Of a stretch of 51,860 bases of DNA, positions 1-9,600 are shown piece after piece. A program made the position numbers and the translations under genes. The stretch is taken from NCBI GenBank assembly GCA_028279645.1, contig JANQNJ010000012.1, forward strand, positions 1-51,860. Direction: 5' to 3'. The notes below the pieces were generated by a model, which was not told the DNA's origin, did no database searches, and was given only the letters and a program-made list of their open reading frames with translations. The stretch comes from Thermoplasmatota archaeon. Lineage in GTDB: Archaea > Thermoplasmatota > JAKEGO01 > JANQNJ01. Within the stretch, counting starts at the first letter, position 1. Each line of letters begins with the position of its first letter.

Positions 1-2
1 CT

Positions 3-650
3 GGCGGCTACCTGCTGAAACACTACAGAGAGACACGCGAGGCCGCCAAGAAGGCACAGGAAGAGCGGGAGGAGAAGGAGGGGTCGGAGAAGGCCACCAA
101 GGAGGAGAAGCCCAAGAAGGCGCCCTCCAAGAAGGTGGAGAAGAAGAAGGTCAAGAAGGAGGCCAAGAAAGAGGAGCCGCCCGAGGAGAAGGAAGAGCCA
201 GAGGAGGAAAAGGCCGAGGCCGAACCGGAGGAGGCTGCTCCCTCGGAGGAGGACAAGAAGGGGGCCAAGGAACACGGGGACCTGGAGGTCTCCATCGAGG
301 GCCTTTCCGACACCGTCCTCGACGCCCTGGAGAAGGCCCTTCCAGGCGCCGAGATCCGGTCCGCCAAGCTCGAATCCGAGGACGGTATCACCCAGTACGA
401 GCTCGACGTCATGCACGAGGGGAAGCACTACGAGGTCGAGATCACGCCCACCGGCGAGATCATCGAGGTGGAGGAGGAGGAGGAGGACGACACCGAGCTC
501 TACGGCGCCGGCTCAGATGATGATGATGACGATACCGAGCTCATGGAGGAGGACCCGCGGAAGACCCGGGCCCAGGAGGAGGAAGCCGTCGTCGAGACCG
601 AGAAGGACCACGACGAGGATGAGGACGACGACAGGCGCCTAATGGGATGA
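3..650 (+). CDS. C-terminal part of a Lys/Glu-rich acidic protein with a PepSY-like segment (5' partial, runs off the window)
   Basis: Frame open from position 3 (GGYLLKHYRETREAAKKAQEE...); segment LEVSIEGLSDTVLDALEKALPGAEIRSAKLESEDGITQYELDVMHEGKHYEVEITPTGEI looks PepSY-like. Confidence 0.6.
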   Translation, partial: GGYLLKHYRETREAAKKAQEEREEKEGSEKATKEEKPKKAPSKKVEKKKVKKEAKKEEPPEEKEEPEEEKAEAEPEEAAPSEEDKKGAKEHGDLEVSIEGLSDTVLDALEKALPGAEIRSAKLESEDGITQYELDVMHEGKHYEVEITPTGEIIEVEEEEEDDTELYGAGSDDDDDDTELMEEDPRKTRAQEEEAVVETEKDHDEDEDDDRRLMG

Positions 651-800
651 TATCGGACCATCGGCACGACCTTTTTAAAGAACCGCTCACGGAGAAACGA
701 ATCCCGGCCGGAGAGTCGTAAATTCGGTCACAGGACCACTATTCCAGCCTTTACGCAACCTATATATACAGTATCCATCTTCGGTAGCTCAGGTGATATA

Positions 801-1334
801 TTGCGTAAAGCACTGTATTTGATGATGACGATCGCACTGCTGATGGCGCCTTTCGCAAGCGCTGCCGACGAACCGACCGTAACAGATCACGAGTTCAGCC
901 CGTCCTCCCCAGAGGTCGACGACGACTTCACGATCAATCTCACTGTGGACAACTATGAGAACATCACGAGCATCACGGTCGATTGGTGCCAGGACGATAT
1001 CTGCCACACACCGAAGGACATGACCGAGGTGGCCAATGGCAGCTACACCTACACCTACGACGGAGACACCTTCGAAGAGGGCGAGATCAACATCAGCGTG
1101 ATCATTGAGTATACGTACCTCAACGATACCAACGTGACCGTAACCGACGATGTCCTCTGGTACAAGCTCGTCGATGTGGACGCTGACTCGGCCGGCAACG
1201 GCGGGAACGGCGGCAATGGCGGGAACGGCGGCGACGACGACGATGACGACGACGACGGGATCCCCGGCTTCGACGCTGTCATCGTTGCTGGTGCAGCCAT
1301 GTCAGCCATCGTCATCTTCTCTCGAAGACGATAG
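801..1334 (+). CDS. Secreted protein with PGF-CTERM-type archaeosortase sorting signal
   Basis: TTG start after AGGTGAT; signal peptide; (GGN)n and poly-Asp linker; C-terminus GIPGFDAVIVAGAAMSAIVIFSRRR (PGF, TM, basic tail). Confidence 0.75.
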   Translation: MRKALYLMMTIALLMAPFASAADEPTVTDHEFSPSSPEVDDDFTINLTVDNYENITSITVDWCQDDICHTPKDMTEVANGSYTYTYDGDTFEEGEINISVIIEYTYLNDTNVTVTDDVLWYKLVDVDADSAGNGGNGGNGGNGGDDDDDDDDGIPGFDAVIVAGAAMSAIVIFSRRR

Positions 1335-1354
1335 GCACGACGTGTATGAATGAA

Positions 1355-1391
1355 AGCGGGAGCTTCGCTCCCGCTCTGTATTCTTTTTTCT
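1355..1391 (+). terminator. Hairpin AGCGGGAG-cttcg-CTCCCGCT followed by T-run
   Basis: Perfect 8-bp stem 1355-1375 then ttcttttttc, just after the 801-1334 CDS. Confidence 0.6.
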
Positions 1392-1412
1392 ATCATCGAT
1401 AAATCCAGCGTA

Positions 1413-1500
1413 GCGTGGGTGCCGGCGATATTCTAGCATGGGTGCAAGCATTCTCCGGCATGGGTCCAAGAAATGTCCCGGCGTGGGTTTGGAGTGTCAC
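1413..1500. repeat. Degenerate tandem repeat, ~22-23 nt period, core GCRTGGGT (locus A)
   Basis: GC[A/G]TGGGT at 1413, 1436, 1458, 1481. Confidence 0.55.
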
Positions 1501-1586
1501 TAAGTACATGGAAAGACAATTGCATTGAACATATGCACGATACATACTTATAATACGAATGCAATTATCCGCGGGGGCGTGGGTCG

Positions 1587-1871
1587 GTGATGAATCCCAT
1601 ATTCGAAGGACATCAGTTGGTTCCAACACGATCAGCAATGGTGGAGATGTTCAGGTTCCGATTGGATATGAACGATGTCAAGGATATCCTTGAGCTCGGA
1701 TATGATTGTTCAAGGTCCAGGAGATCAGGAGGAACGATAGAGAGGTGCGTCGACATCAAGGATAAAACCCTGAGAGCGGTCGTTGTACAATCTTTCAACC
1801 ACTCTCTCGAGGAGGATGTGTGGGTGATCACACATGTTGGTTTGACCGCAGGACCGGGTGTGAGGAAATGA
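1587..1871 (+). CDS. DUF4258-like putative toxin
   Basis: ERCVDIKDKTLRAVVVQSFNHSLEEDVWVITHVG resembles DUF4258; 4-nt ATGA overlap with a zinc-ribbon/AbrB gene. Confidence 0.5.
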   Translation: MMNPIFEGHQLVPTRSAMVEMFRFRLDMNDVKDILELGYDCSRSRRSGGTIERCVDIKDKTLRAVVVQSFNHSLEEDVWVITHVGLTAGPGVRK

Positions 1872-2188
1872 CAATAAATGGCATGAAATGCACATCGTGC
1901 GGCAAAATTGCACAACCAGATAGACTTCGGTTCCAAGGGATCGAGATAGACGGCTGGAGATGCAATTGCGGAGAGGACTATTTCGATCCCGAACAGGCCC
2001 AAAGGATCCTTCTGCTGAACAAGGTCCGATCTAAGGAATACGAGGTCACGATCGGCCAGATAAGGAGCAATCTGATCATCAGGATACCGACAGAACTTGC
2101 AGAGGCCCTTGATTTCCACAAGGGTGAGAAGGTCCATCTGAAAGCTGAAAGCGAGAACTCGCTGCATGTCGAAGCCAGCTCATTGTGA
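1868..2188 (+). CDS. Zinc-ribbon plus AbrB-like domain, putative antitoxin
   Basis: CTSCG...CNCG ribbon followed by YEVTIGQIRSNLIIRIPTELAEALDFHKGEKVHLKAES (swapped-hairpin AbrB-like); ATG overlaps upstream TGA. Confidence 0.55.
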   Translation: MTINGMKCTSCGKIAQPDRLRFQGIEIDGWRCNCGEDYFDPEQAQRILLLNKVRSKEYEVTIGQIRSNLIIRIPTELAEALDFHKGEKVHLKAESENSLHVEASSL

Positions 2189-2212
2189 ATACGTTGGGCA
2201 TGATCCCCGAGG

Positions 2213-3052
2213 TCACTTCCCCTTCGTCACCTTCGTCGACCTCGTCGAATGCAGCTCGATGCCCCCCCCGTACCTATCCTGTTTCACGACGGCATCCCTT
2301 ACAACGATCTCCTCGCCGATGACGACGTTGCATTCATTCATGGGGTCGGAATCCCAGAACACGGCGGCGATCTCGCCGGTCCCGTCGAACAGGGTCAGCC
2401 TCTTGATGGTGCCTGTGGTGCCGTCCCTTCGTCCGAACTCCTTCAGGGGCATGTCCGACGTGATGACGCCCTTCACCGAGCACCAGGCTCCCTCTTCAAG
2501 AGAGGCGATGTCGGCAGTAGCGACACCTGAACCCTGTCCAAAGGCGCCCTCGGTCATCTTGATCAACGAGCCTGAACCGAGATGGACCTGCTTGGATCGA
2601 CTATCTCCGTCCTCCTGGCGCACTGAGCCGTTGATGATAAGTATCTCGTCGCCTGGCTCAGCGGAGGCCATCGCCTCCATGTCCGCAGGGCGCCACAGCT
2701 TCAAGCGAATACGCCCGGTGGCGTCCTCGACGAGGAGGCTCGATGCGATATCATGCGCGTCATCATCGGCCTTCTCTTCGTCCTCGCATACCCCCTCGGC
2801 CGCGGCAGCCGCACCATAGACGTTGACGACGGATGCGGTGAAGTTCACGAAGCCGGTCCTGATCGCCGATATCGATGTCATCTTCCCCTTGATCGCTCCC
2901 ATCTCGGAGATCACGAACCAGGCGGCTGCGTCGCGGGTGAACGATGGGTGTTTTCCGACGAGGGCATCTACCTGTTCGTCGAACTCGCTCCGCTCTAGCT
3001 TCTTCTTGACAAGGCGGTATGCTTCGTCTGCTGTAAGGAGCGGCGCTGCCAT
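2213..3052 (-). CDS. OB-fold single-stranded DNA-binding protein (RPA-like)
   Basis: Two OB-like segments (VNVYG..., CSVKGVITSDMPLKEFGRRDGTTGTIKRLTLFDGTGEIAAVFWD). Confidence 0.7.
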   Translation of the reverse strand: MAAPLLTADEAYRLVKKKLERSEFDEQVDALVGKHPSFTRDAAAWFVISEMGAIKGKMTSISAIRTGFVNFTASVVNVYGAAAAAEGVCEDEEKADDDAHDIASSLLVEDATGRIRLKLWRPADMEAMASAEPGDEILIINGSVRQEDGDSRSKQVHLGSGSLIKMTEGAFGQGSGVATADIASLEEGAWCSVKGVITSDMPLKEFGRRDGTTGTIKRLTLFDGTGEIAAVFWDSDPMNECNVVIGEEIVVRDAVVKQDRYGGGIELHSTRSTKVTKGK

Positions 3053-3106
3053 CCCGTCTGAACTGGTGAGATAACTATTTAAGTTGATTCATCGTATTCC
3101 GCAGTG

Positions 3107-3556
3107 ATGGCCCATCTGCGGAGGTTCGAGAAGAAGGACCTCACAGCTGTTATGAGGATCGTGGAGAAGACCTTGGGCGAGAACTACGATCCTAACCTCT
3201 ATATCACGTTCTTCAACCTCTGGCCCGAGGGCTTCATAGTCGCAGTGCAGAACGGAAAGGTCATCGGTTTCGCCCTGGGCGCTCTAACAGAGCCAAAGGA
3301 GGCCCGTCTTCTCATGTTATCGGTGCAGAAACAGCACCGTGGGACCGGGCTCGGACTGCTCCTCTGGAAATGGTTCCGGAAGGCAGCCCTGATGAAGGGC
3401 GCCGCCAAGATCACGCTGGAGGTCCGGATCACCAACAAACGTGCCATACGCTTCTATCAGCGGCAGGGGTTCACCATCACCGGGATCATCTCCAACTACT
3501 ACTCGACCGGAGAGAGCGCCTACACCATGGTCAAGAAGCTCTCCGATACCCCCTGA
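3107..3556 (+). CDS. GNAT N-acetyltransferase, RimI-like
   Basis: LSVQKQHRGTGLGLLLWKWFRKAAL...ITNKRAIRFYQRQGF. Confidence 0.8.
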   Translation: MAHLRRFEKKDLTAVMRIVEKTLGENYDPNLYITFFNLWPEGFIVAVQNGKVIGFALGALTEPKEARLLMLSVQKQHRGTGLGLLLWKWFRKAALMKGAAKITLEVRITNKRAIRFYQRQGFTITGIISNYYSTGESAYTMVKKLSDTP

Positions 3557-3796
3557 TGGACCCATGTTCGACGATCACAGGTCGATTTTTCCAAAGCCCC
3601 TGATTTCCGGCGAAAAGCTTATTACCACCTTCTATCCAAGACCGTATCATGCAGACATCGGCGGCCTGTCGGTCGCGATCCGAGAAAATACAGCCGAAAA
3701 CGGCGAAAACCCGGCCTAGGGCTGGTGGCAGCAGAAAGCAAAGTATATATAGAATGAGTTTTAATAGTAACTTTCATATCACTTCGGGGGTCCCAT

Positions 3797-4213
3797 ATGA
3801 CCGAATTAACGTTGAATGAGTTGACGACAGCCATACGCAACTCAATAGAGTCCGGAAGGATCGGCGAGGATGAGGCCAAATCGCTCGCTGAGCACGTACT
3901 GAACTTCTTCGGTTACAACAACCGGATCATAGACAACATCCTCCAGCCCGAGGACCGCGACGTCTTCTACATGATGGAGGACTCCGGGATCCTCACCACA
4001 GAGCGGGAGGAGACCACCCTCTACGACGGCCGGGAGTGGCGGATCCACTACTGGATCTTCCAGAAGGAGAACATCGACCGGCTGATCTCCATCGAGTCCG
4101 ACGAACCCGACGCCGCCCTCACCGATTGCGTCTATCAGGAGATCTTCCAGAACGCGAAGGTGATGGACGACATCTGGGGACGGAAGGACGACGAAGAGGA
4201 AGAAGAGGAGTGA
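3797..4213 (+). CDS. Conserved hypothetical protein (DUF6015-like)
   Basis: Paralogous to 4306-4695; LAEHVLNFFGYNNRIIDNILQPEDRDVFYMMEDSGIL. Confidence 0.55.
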   Translation: MTELTLNELTTAIRNSIESGRIGEDEAKSLAEHVLNFFGYNNRIIDNILQPEDRDVFYMMEDSGILTTEREETTLYDGREWRIHYWIFQKENIDRLISIESDEPDAALTDCVYQEIFQNAKVMDDIWGRKDDEEEEEE

Positions 4214-4305
4214 GCGGGTCCGTTAGGCCGTTCTACCCCATAGCGATGCAACTGTCTTAGAGCCTATGCTATCGGAATAAGGATGACGGATCGGGGGAGC
4301 TTAAC

Positions 4306-4695
4306 CTATTCCTGCTCCTCTTCGTCCTCGCTGTGCCTGTGCCACATCTCCTCGTCGAGGTCGCTGTAGACAGAGACCTCCGCCTTCTTCTCGGGCTTGC
4401 TCTCCGCAAGGGCGATGAGCTTCTTCTTCTTCAGGACCCAGTAGTTCAGGCGCCAGTTCTTCCCCTCCAGGAGCTTGACCTCGTCCTGAAGCGTTCCTAG
4501 AAGGCCGGCCTCCTCGAGGCTGTAGAAGATGTTCCTCTCCTGGGGCGTGAGGCGGTTGTCGGGGATGTAGTCGTCGAATCCGAAAAGGTTGACGATGAAC
4601 TCGGCGAGCCTGCGCTGCTCAGAATCCTCGAGCCCGCTCGTGTCAGGTACCTTCTTCAATACCTTCACCATCGTCTCCAGCGAAACCTCTTCCAT
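4306..4695 (-). CDS. Conserved hypothetical protein (DUF6015-like), paralog of 3797-4213
   Basis: LAEFIVNLFGFDDYIPDNRLTPQERNIFYSLEEAGLL. Confidence 0.55.
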   Translation of the reverse strand: MEEVSLETMVKVLKKVPDTSGLEDSEQRRLAEFIVNLFGFDDYIPDNRLTPQERNIFYSLEEAGLLGTLQDEVKLLEGKNWRLNYWVLKKKKLIALAESKPEKKAEVSVYSDLDEEMWHRHSEDEEEQE

Positions 4696-4853
4696 AGCAT
4701 CCTCGCCTCCTGACCGGTCCTAAAATCCAGGTGTGGCTATTTAGACTTTTGGTAGAATGGAGAGTTCGGGACCGGCTTTTTCTCGCTCCTGATATAAAAG
4801 ACAATTGATATAAGGATGAAATCCCATACCCCTTGGTAGCAGGTGAAGGTAAG

Positions 4854-5399
4854 ATGGTCGTCAACATTCGGATCGGCATCACAGGGCTACCTAGGGTAGG
4901 TAAGACCCAGGCCCTCATCAAGGTAATTCGCCTGCTGGAGGAGGAGGAGATCTCGGTGGGAGGGATGGTCACGGAGGCCATCATCAAGAACGGGCAGAGA
5001 CAGGGCTTCTACGTCATGGACTGGGAGACCAGGAAGAAGGGGGTCATGGCGAAGAAGGGGCTGGTGTCCAAGGTCAACGTCGGCGAGTACGGCGTCGACC
5101 TCGAGACATTGGAGGCCATCGGGGTCGCTGCCATCGAGCGAGGGCTCGAGACCAAGGACGTCGTCGTCATCGACGAGGTAGGGAAGATGGAGGTGGAGAG
5201 CAAGCACTTCGTCGAGGTCGTCAAGGACGCCTTCGAGACTACCACCCCGATGCTTTTAACGCTGCACAAGAAATCGCGGAACCCGCTCCTGCAGGACATC
5301 CGGCGCAGGGACGACGTGAGGATCCTGGAGGTGACCGAGATCAACAAGGACTTCCTGCCCTTCAAGATCCTGCGCCTCCTAAAGGGTGAACAGCTTTGA
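4854..5399 (+). CDS. Nucleoside-triphosphatase, THEP1 type
   Basis: Walker A GLPRVGKTQAL, VVVIDEVGKMEVESKHF. Confidence 0.8.
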   Translation: MVVNIRIGITGLPRVGKTQALIKVIRLLEEEEISVGGMVTEAIIKNGQRQGFYVMDWETRKKGVMAKKGLVSKVNVGEYGVDLETLEAIGVAAIERGLETKDVVVIDEVGKMEVESKHFVEVVKDAFETTTPMLLTLHKKSRNPLLQDIRRRDDVRILEVTEINKDFLPFKILRLLKGEQL

Positions 5400-6562
5400 C
5401 CGTCGAGAAGGTCACCGTCACCGAGGGACTTACCAGACTTGAGATACCAAAGCGCACCGAGAGGAAGGGCCCGAAATCGTCCCGGACCCCGGGCTTCTTC
5501 AATCCCGACATGGTCGTCAACAGGGACATGTCGGTGATGATGTCGCGATATCTTCATTACAGTTCGAGGGAGGGTCCGGTGGCCTATCTCGATCTGTTCT
5601 CGGGCTGCGGAGCGATGGGATTGCGGGTGGCCATGGAATCGGGTGCTGCGGTTGATGTTACATTCAACGACAGGAGCTCCAGTGCTCTCGGTTTTGTGAA
5701 GAGCAACATCGCTCTCAACAGGTTGGATGCGGGCACTGGCCAGCCTCCAAAGGTAATATGCCGGGAGGCGCAGTCGCTCCTCGGTGATGAACGGTTCGAG
5801 CACATCGATATCGATCCGTACGGAACCCCGGCGCCGTTCATCAGGCCCGCTATGTCGTCACTTGCCTTCACACGAACTGTTCTTGGGGAGAGGGGAGCCG
5901 TTGTCTCCTTGACGGCAACCGATACAGCTCCTCTATGCGGCACATATCCGAAGGTGGCGTTGAGACGATACCGTGCAGTCGTAAGGAAGACCCCGTTCAT
6001 GAAGGAGGTCGGTCTTCGCGTTCTGATCGGCTATGCCGTGCTGGAAGCGGCGCAGCTCGACCTCGCCGCAATACCTATTCTCTCATTCTATCACGGACAC
6101 TTCTTCAGGGTGTTCACCGGAGTCCGTCCTGGAGCGGAGCCGGCGAACGATCTGATCGGTTCGATGGGATACATTCAGTACGATCCAGAACGCTATACCT
6201 GGAGCATCCTTCCCTACGGCCGGACGGACCTACCAGCTGACAGAGATGGTATCCTCCTGGGGCCCATGTGGATGGGCGACATGGTCCTGCCGGCGCTTCG
6301 GAAGAACCTGTCTAGGATGTCTCATCCCCAGTTCTCGCAGACAACGCTCAGAGTGTTGGGGAAGTTGACCGACGAGATCGAGACCCGGTTCCACTACGAG
6401 GTCAACGAGCTTGCATCGATAGCCGGTGTGAGCACACCTAGAAGGGACGTGCTCCTCTCTCGGATAAAAGATGCCGGACACAGGGCATCGGTGACGCATT
6501 ATTCTCCTACCTCGATCAAGACCAGTGCATCAACGGAGGAACTGGTCGAGCTGATGGGATGA
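5396..6562 (+). CDS. trm1: tRNA (guanine-N2)-dimethyltransferase Trm1
   Basis: LDLFSGCGAMGLRVA, HIDIDPYGTPAPFI, SLTATDTAPLCGTYP; overlaps the upstream gene by 4 nt. Confidence 0.85.
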   Translation: MTVEKVTVTEGLTRLEIPKRTERKGPKSSRTPGFFNPDMVVNRDMSVMMSRYLHYSSREGPVAYLDLFSGCGAMGLRVAMESGAAVDVTFNDRSSSALGFVKSNIALNRLDAGTGQPPKVICREAQSLLGDERFEHIDIDPYGTPAPFIRPAMSSLAFTRTVLGERGAVVSLTATDTAPLCGTYPKVALRRYRAVVRKTPFMKEVGLRVLIGYAVLEAAQLDLAAIPILSFYHGHFFRVFTGVRPGAEPANDLIGSMGYIQYDPERYTWSILPYGRTDLPADRDGILLGPMWMGDMVLPALRKNLSRMSHPQFSQTTLRVLGKLTDEIETRFHYEVNELASIAGVSTPRRDVLLSRIKDAGHRASVTHYSPTSIKTSASTEELVELMG

Positions 6563-6614
6563 ACACGGAACCTGGGTCCAATTAAGTTATAGAATGCTGA
6601 AAGCTGGATCGAAC

Positions 6615-9600
6615 TCATTCTAGGTTCGACGAAACGAAACACTTGGTGCTGTAGCCGGTCCTCTCCACCGTGATCTCTCCGGACCTCTCCAGCTCGGAGA
6701 TGTGGTAGTTGACCAGCTGCCGGCTGACGCCGACGACCCTCGCGATCTGGGACTGCGACAGGCCGGGGGTACCCATGATGCTCCGGAGGATGCTCTTCCT
6801 CAGCCTCTCGCCGGACCCCTCGCCGTTCATGTTCTCTCCGGGATAGGGGTAGAACTTGGCCACCGACTCGCCCCAGTGGGATGCCACCTTGCCCCTGTCG
6901 AGGTAGAAGTACCTGTGCCCCTTGTTCCTGATCGAGTGGACGAACCCCTCCTTCTTAAGGACCTCGAGATGGTAGACGAGGGTCCCGTTCTTCATGTTGA
7001 GGCCCTTCTTGATCTCCATCAGCGATGCGCCTGCGTTGACAAGGAGGTAGTCGCAGATGTCCATCCTCTTGTCCTTGAGGATGTCCTTCTTCTTCAGTTT
7101 GGAATAGAGCGGGAACAGCAGCAGTAGCAGGGCGTACTTGCCTATCTCGGTTGCTGCTATCGCAGAGAAGATCGCAACTCCTCCGATCACCACCGGCACC
7201 ATCGATGGTGATTCGGGATCGGGTACGACGGGTTCCTCTACGGGCGGGATGCCCTCGACGAAGATCCAGACGTAGCCGCTGTCTCCCTCCTGCGAGTGCT
7301 GCTCGAAGTCGCTCTCGATGACGTATATTATCCTGTGAGGTCCGGTCTCGTCCAGGTTCCAGGTGAAGCCCAGCGTGGCCTCCTCACCTGCGTCGAGGGT
7401 CCTGTCGATGGAATGAAGCTCGTGGGTGCGGTGCGCCTCGTCGAGATAGAACCGGACGGTCATGGCGCCTTCCTCGTCACCGGCATTGACGATGGTGATG
7501 ACGGTCTCCGCCTCGTCGAAGTGAACGAAGCCGCTTGTCACGACTGGTCCCTCGACGACCTGGAAGTCCGGTGCCCGGACATGGAACGTGATGGTATCCG
7601 AAGCATACCTGTGCCTAACTCCGGATAAGGAGACCTCGAGGCGGTGAACGCCGGGTGCCAGCTCGTGCGTGAAGGTCCTCGTCGTCGAAATGATCGCGCC
7701 GTTGTCCTTCCACACCAGCTCCTGGTCGTTACCGGCATACGCGGTGAACGTGCCGAAGTCGAATACGGTGTGGTCGCCGCCTACATCCGGAAGAGCTATA
7801 GCGACGACGTCGTCGGAGATCTTGAGATCAGGGATAAGGCTCAAGGGTCTGAAGTCGGCAGCGAGGGCTGGGCCGTCGATGTAGACGACGCTGTCAGCGA
7901 AACCCCCATCGGTCGATCTCTCCCTTCCCGACCAGTAGTTCCCTTCAACATCCCGCCACTTGTTCGTGGGTCCGCTGTCGTAGGCATGGGCAATGGTGCC
8001 GTTGCCGTTATTGAGGAACGCGTTCTCGTGTATGACGGAACCTCCGCCATCCTCCAACCGTATACCATATACCTGGTTCTTGTGGATGATGTTCTCGGTG
8101 ATGATATGGTCATCGGAGCCGTCGATATGGATGCCGTCCCCGTTCTGAGTGATCGTATTTCCGCTGATCGTACATCCGTCGGCCTCGTACTTCAGCCTGA
8201 TACCAGCAGAGCCTGAACCCGAGAACTCGTTCCTGTCGATCAAGGTGGCTCCCTTATCGACCCGCAGACCGACGTCGTTCTCCCGGAAGACGTTCCCTGT
8301 GAGCGTGATCCCCTCCCCATCCCATATCTCCAGACCCGAGCCATCACTACCAGTTATGGTGTTGTAGCCGATCGCTCCCGCGGTTGCCCTGTCGATCTTG
8401 ACTCCTGTATTTGTGCAATCGATGATATCATTCCCATTGATCCCGATGTCTGTCACCGTGGCCAGGTCCAGTCCGATGTTGCATCCCGTTATCGTGCTTT
8501 TAACAATATTCAGGCCGTCCACCGATGTGGAGGAAACGCCGTAATTGCTTTCGGCAATAATCGCAGATGATAACTTGACACTGCTTCCGATGGTCATTGA
8601 CACACCGAAACTGCCTCCGTCGATCTCCGCACCGGTGATGGTGGCAGCCTCGACGTCCTCTAGCAAGATGCCCGTCCCATACCCCTTCACATGGACCTCA
8701 TCGACAGTTATCCCGATGGAATCGATGATCGCCAGACCTGTGGAATCCGCAATTACCTGGTCTTCCGGGACAGTGATGGTGATCTCATCGAGGTCCAATT
8801 GATCGGAGTTTATTATCTTGATCCCGTCCGATCTCTCCTCTATGATTATCTCCGAAATGTCGAGGTCGATGCTCTTGTCGATATAAATGGCATCGAACTT
8901 ATCGTGAACAATGTTCGAGAACGAGGCACCATCGATGGATACGCCGTTGACAGATGTGATAAGTATACCGTAACCTCCCGACGTAAAGACGTTGTCATCC
9001 AATGTCACGGTGCTGCCCGATGAGATCTTGATCGAACCGAGGGCGATGTCCTGGAACCGATTGTCGTTGATGGTGGCATCGATGGCCGACACGGTCCTGA
9101 TCCCGCGGGACATGCCGGTGAACGAGTTGTCGTTGATCACAGAGGATCTGATCTCCCCTATCTCCATCCCAACGGTGGACGATGAGAGCTCGTTCCCCAT
9201 CATCGTCATGGCGGATATCTCCTCGGCCCAGATCCCATACTCGTTGTCTCGGAGCTCATTGTCGGTGACGGAACCTCCCAAGCTATCGGCCATGATCGCT
9301 CGCGAGGTGTCGTGGATAACGTTGGAATCGAAATACGAAATCGTGGAGAACGCCATCTTGACACCGATCTCGATATCGGATATCGTGTTCGATCCGATGT
9401 TCATGGACGAGGTCACTAGGCTGATACCTCTTCCCACATCCTCCTCCGCGGTCCCTGTGATCGAATTATCATAGACCGAGACAGAATTGGATCTGGAGCA
9501 GTCGATGCCAGTCTCGACCCCTTCCAGGACGTTCGAACTGATGACCGTTTGTGACGATTGAAAGAGCTCGATGGCCTCATCTACGTCCTTGAACCTTGAG

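Noticed and set aside
5009-5803. Minus-strand 264-aa ORF
   Set aside because: Antisense to THEP1-type NTPase and trm1 genes.
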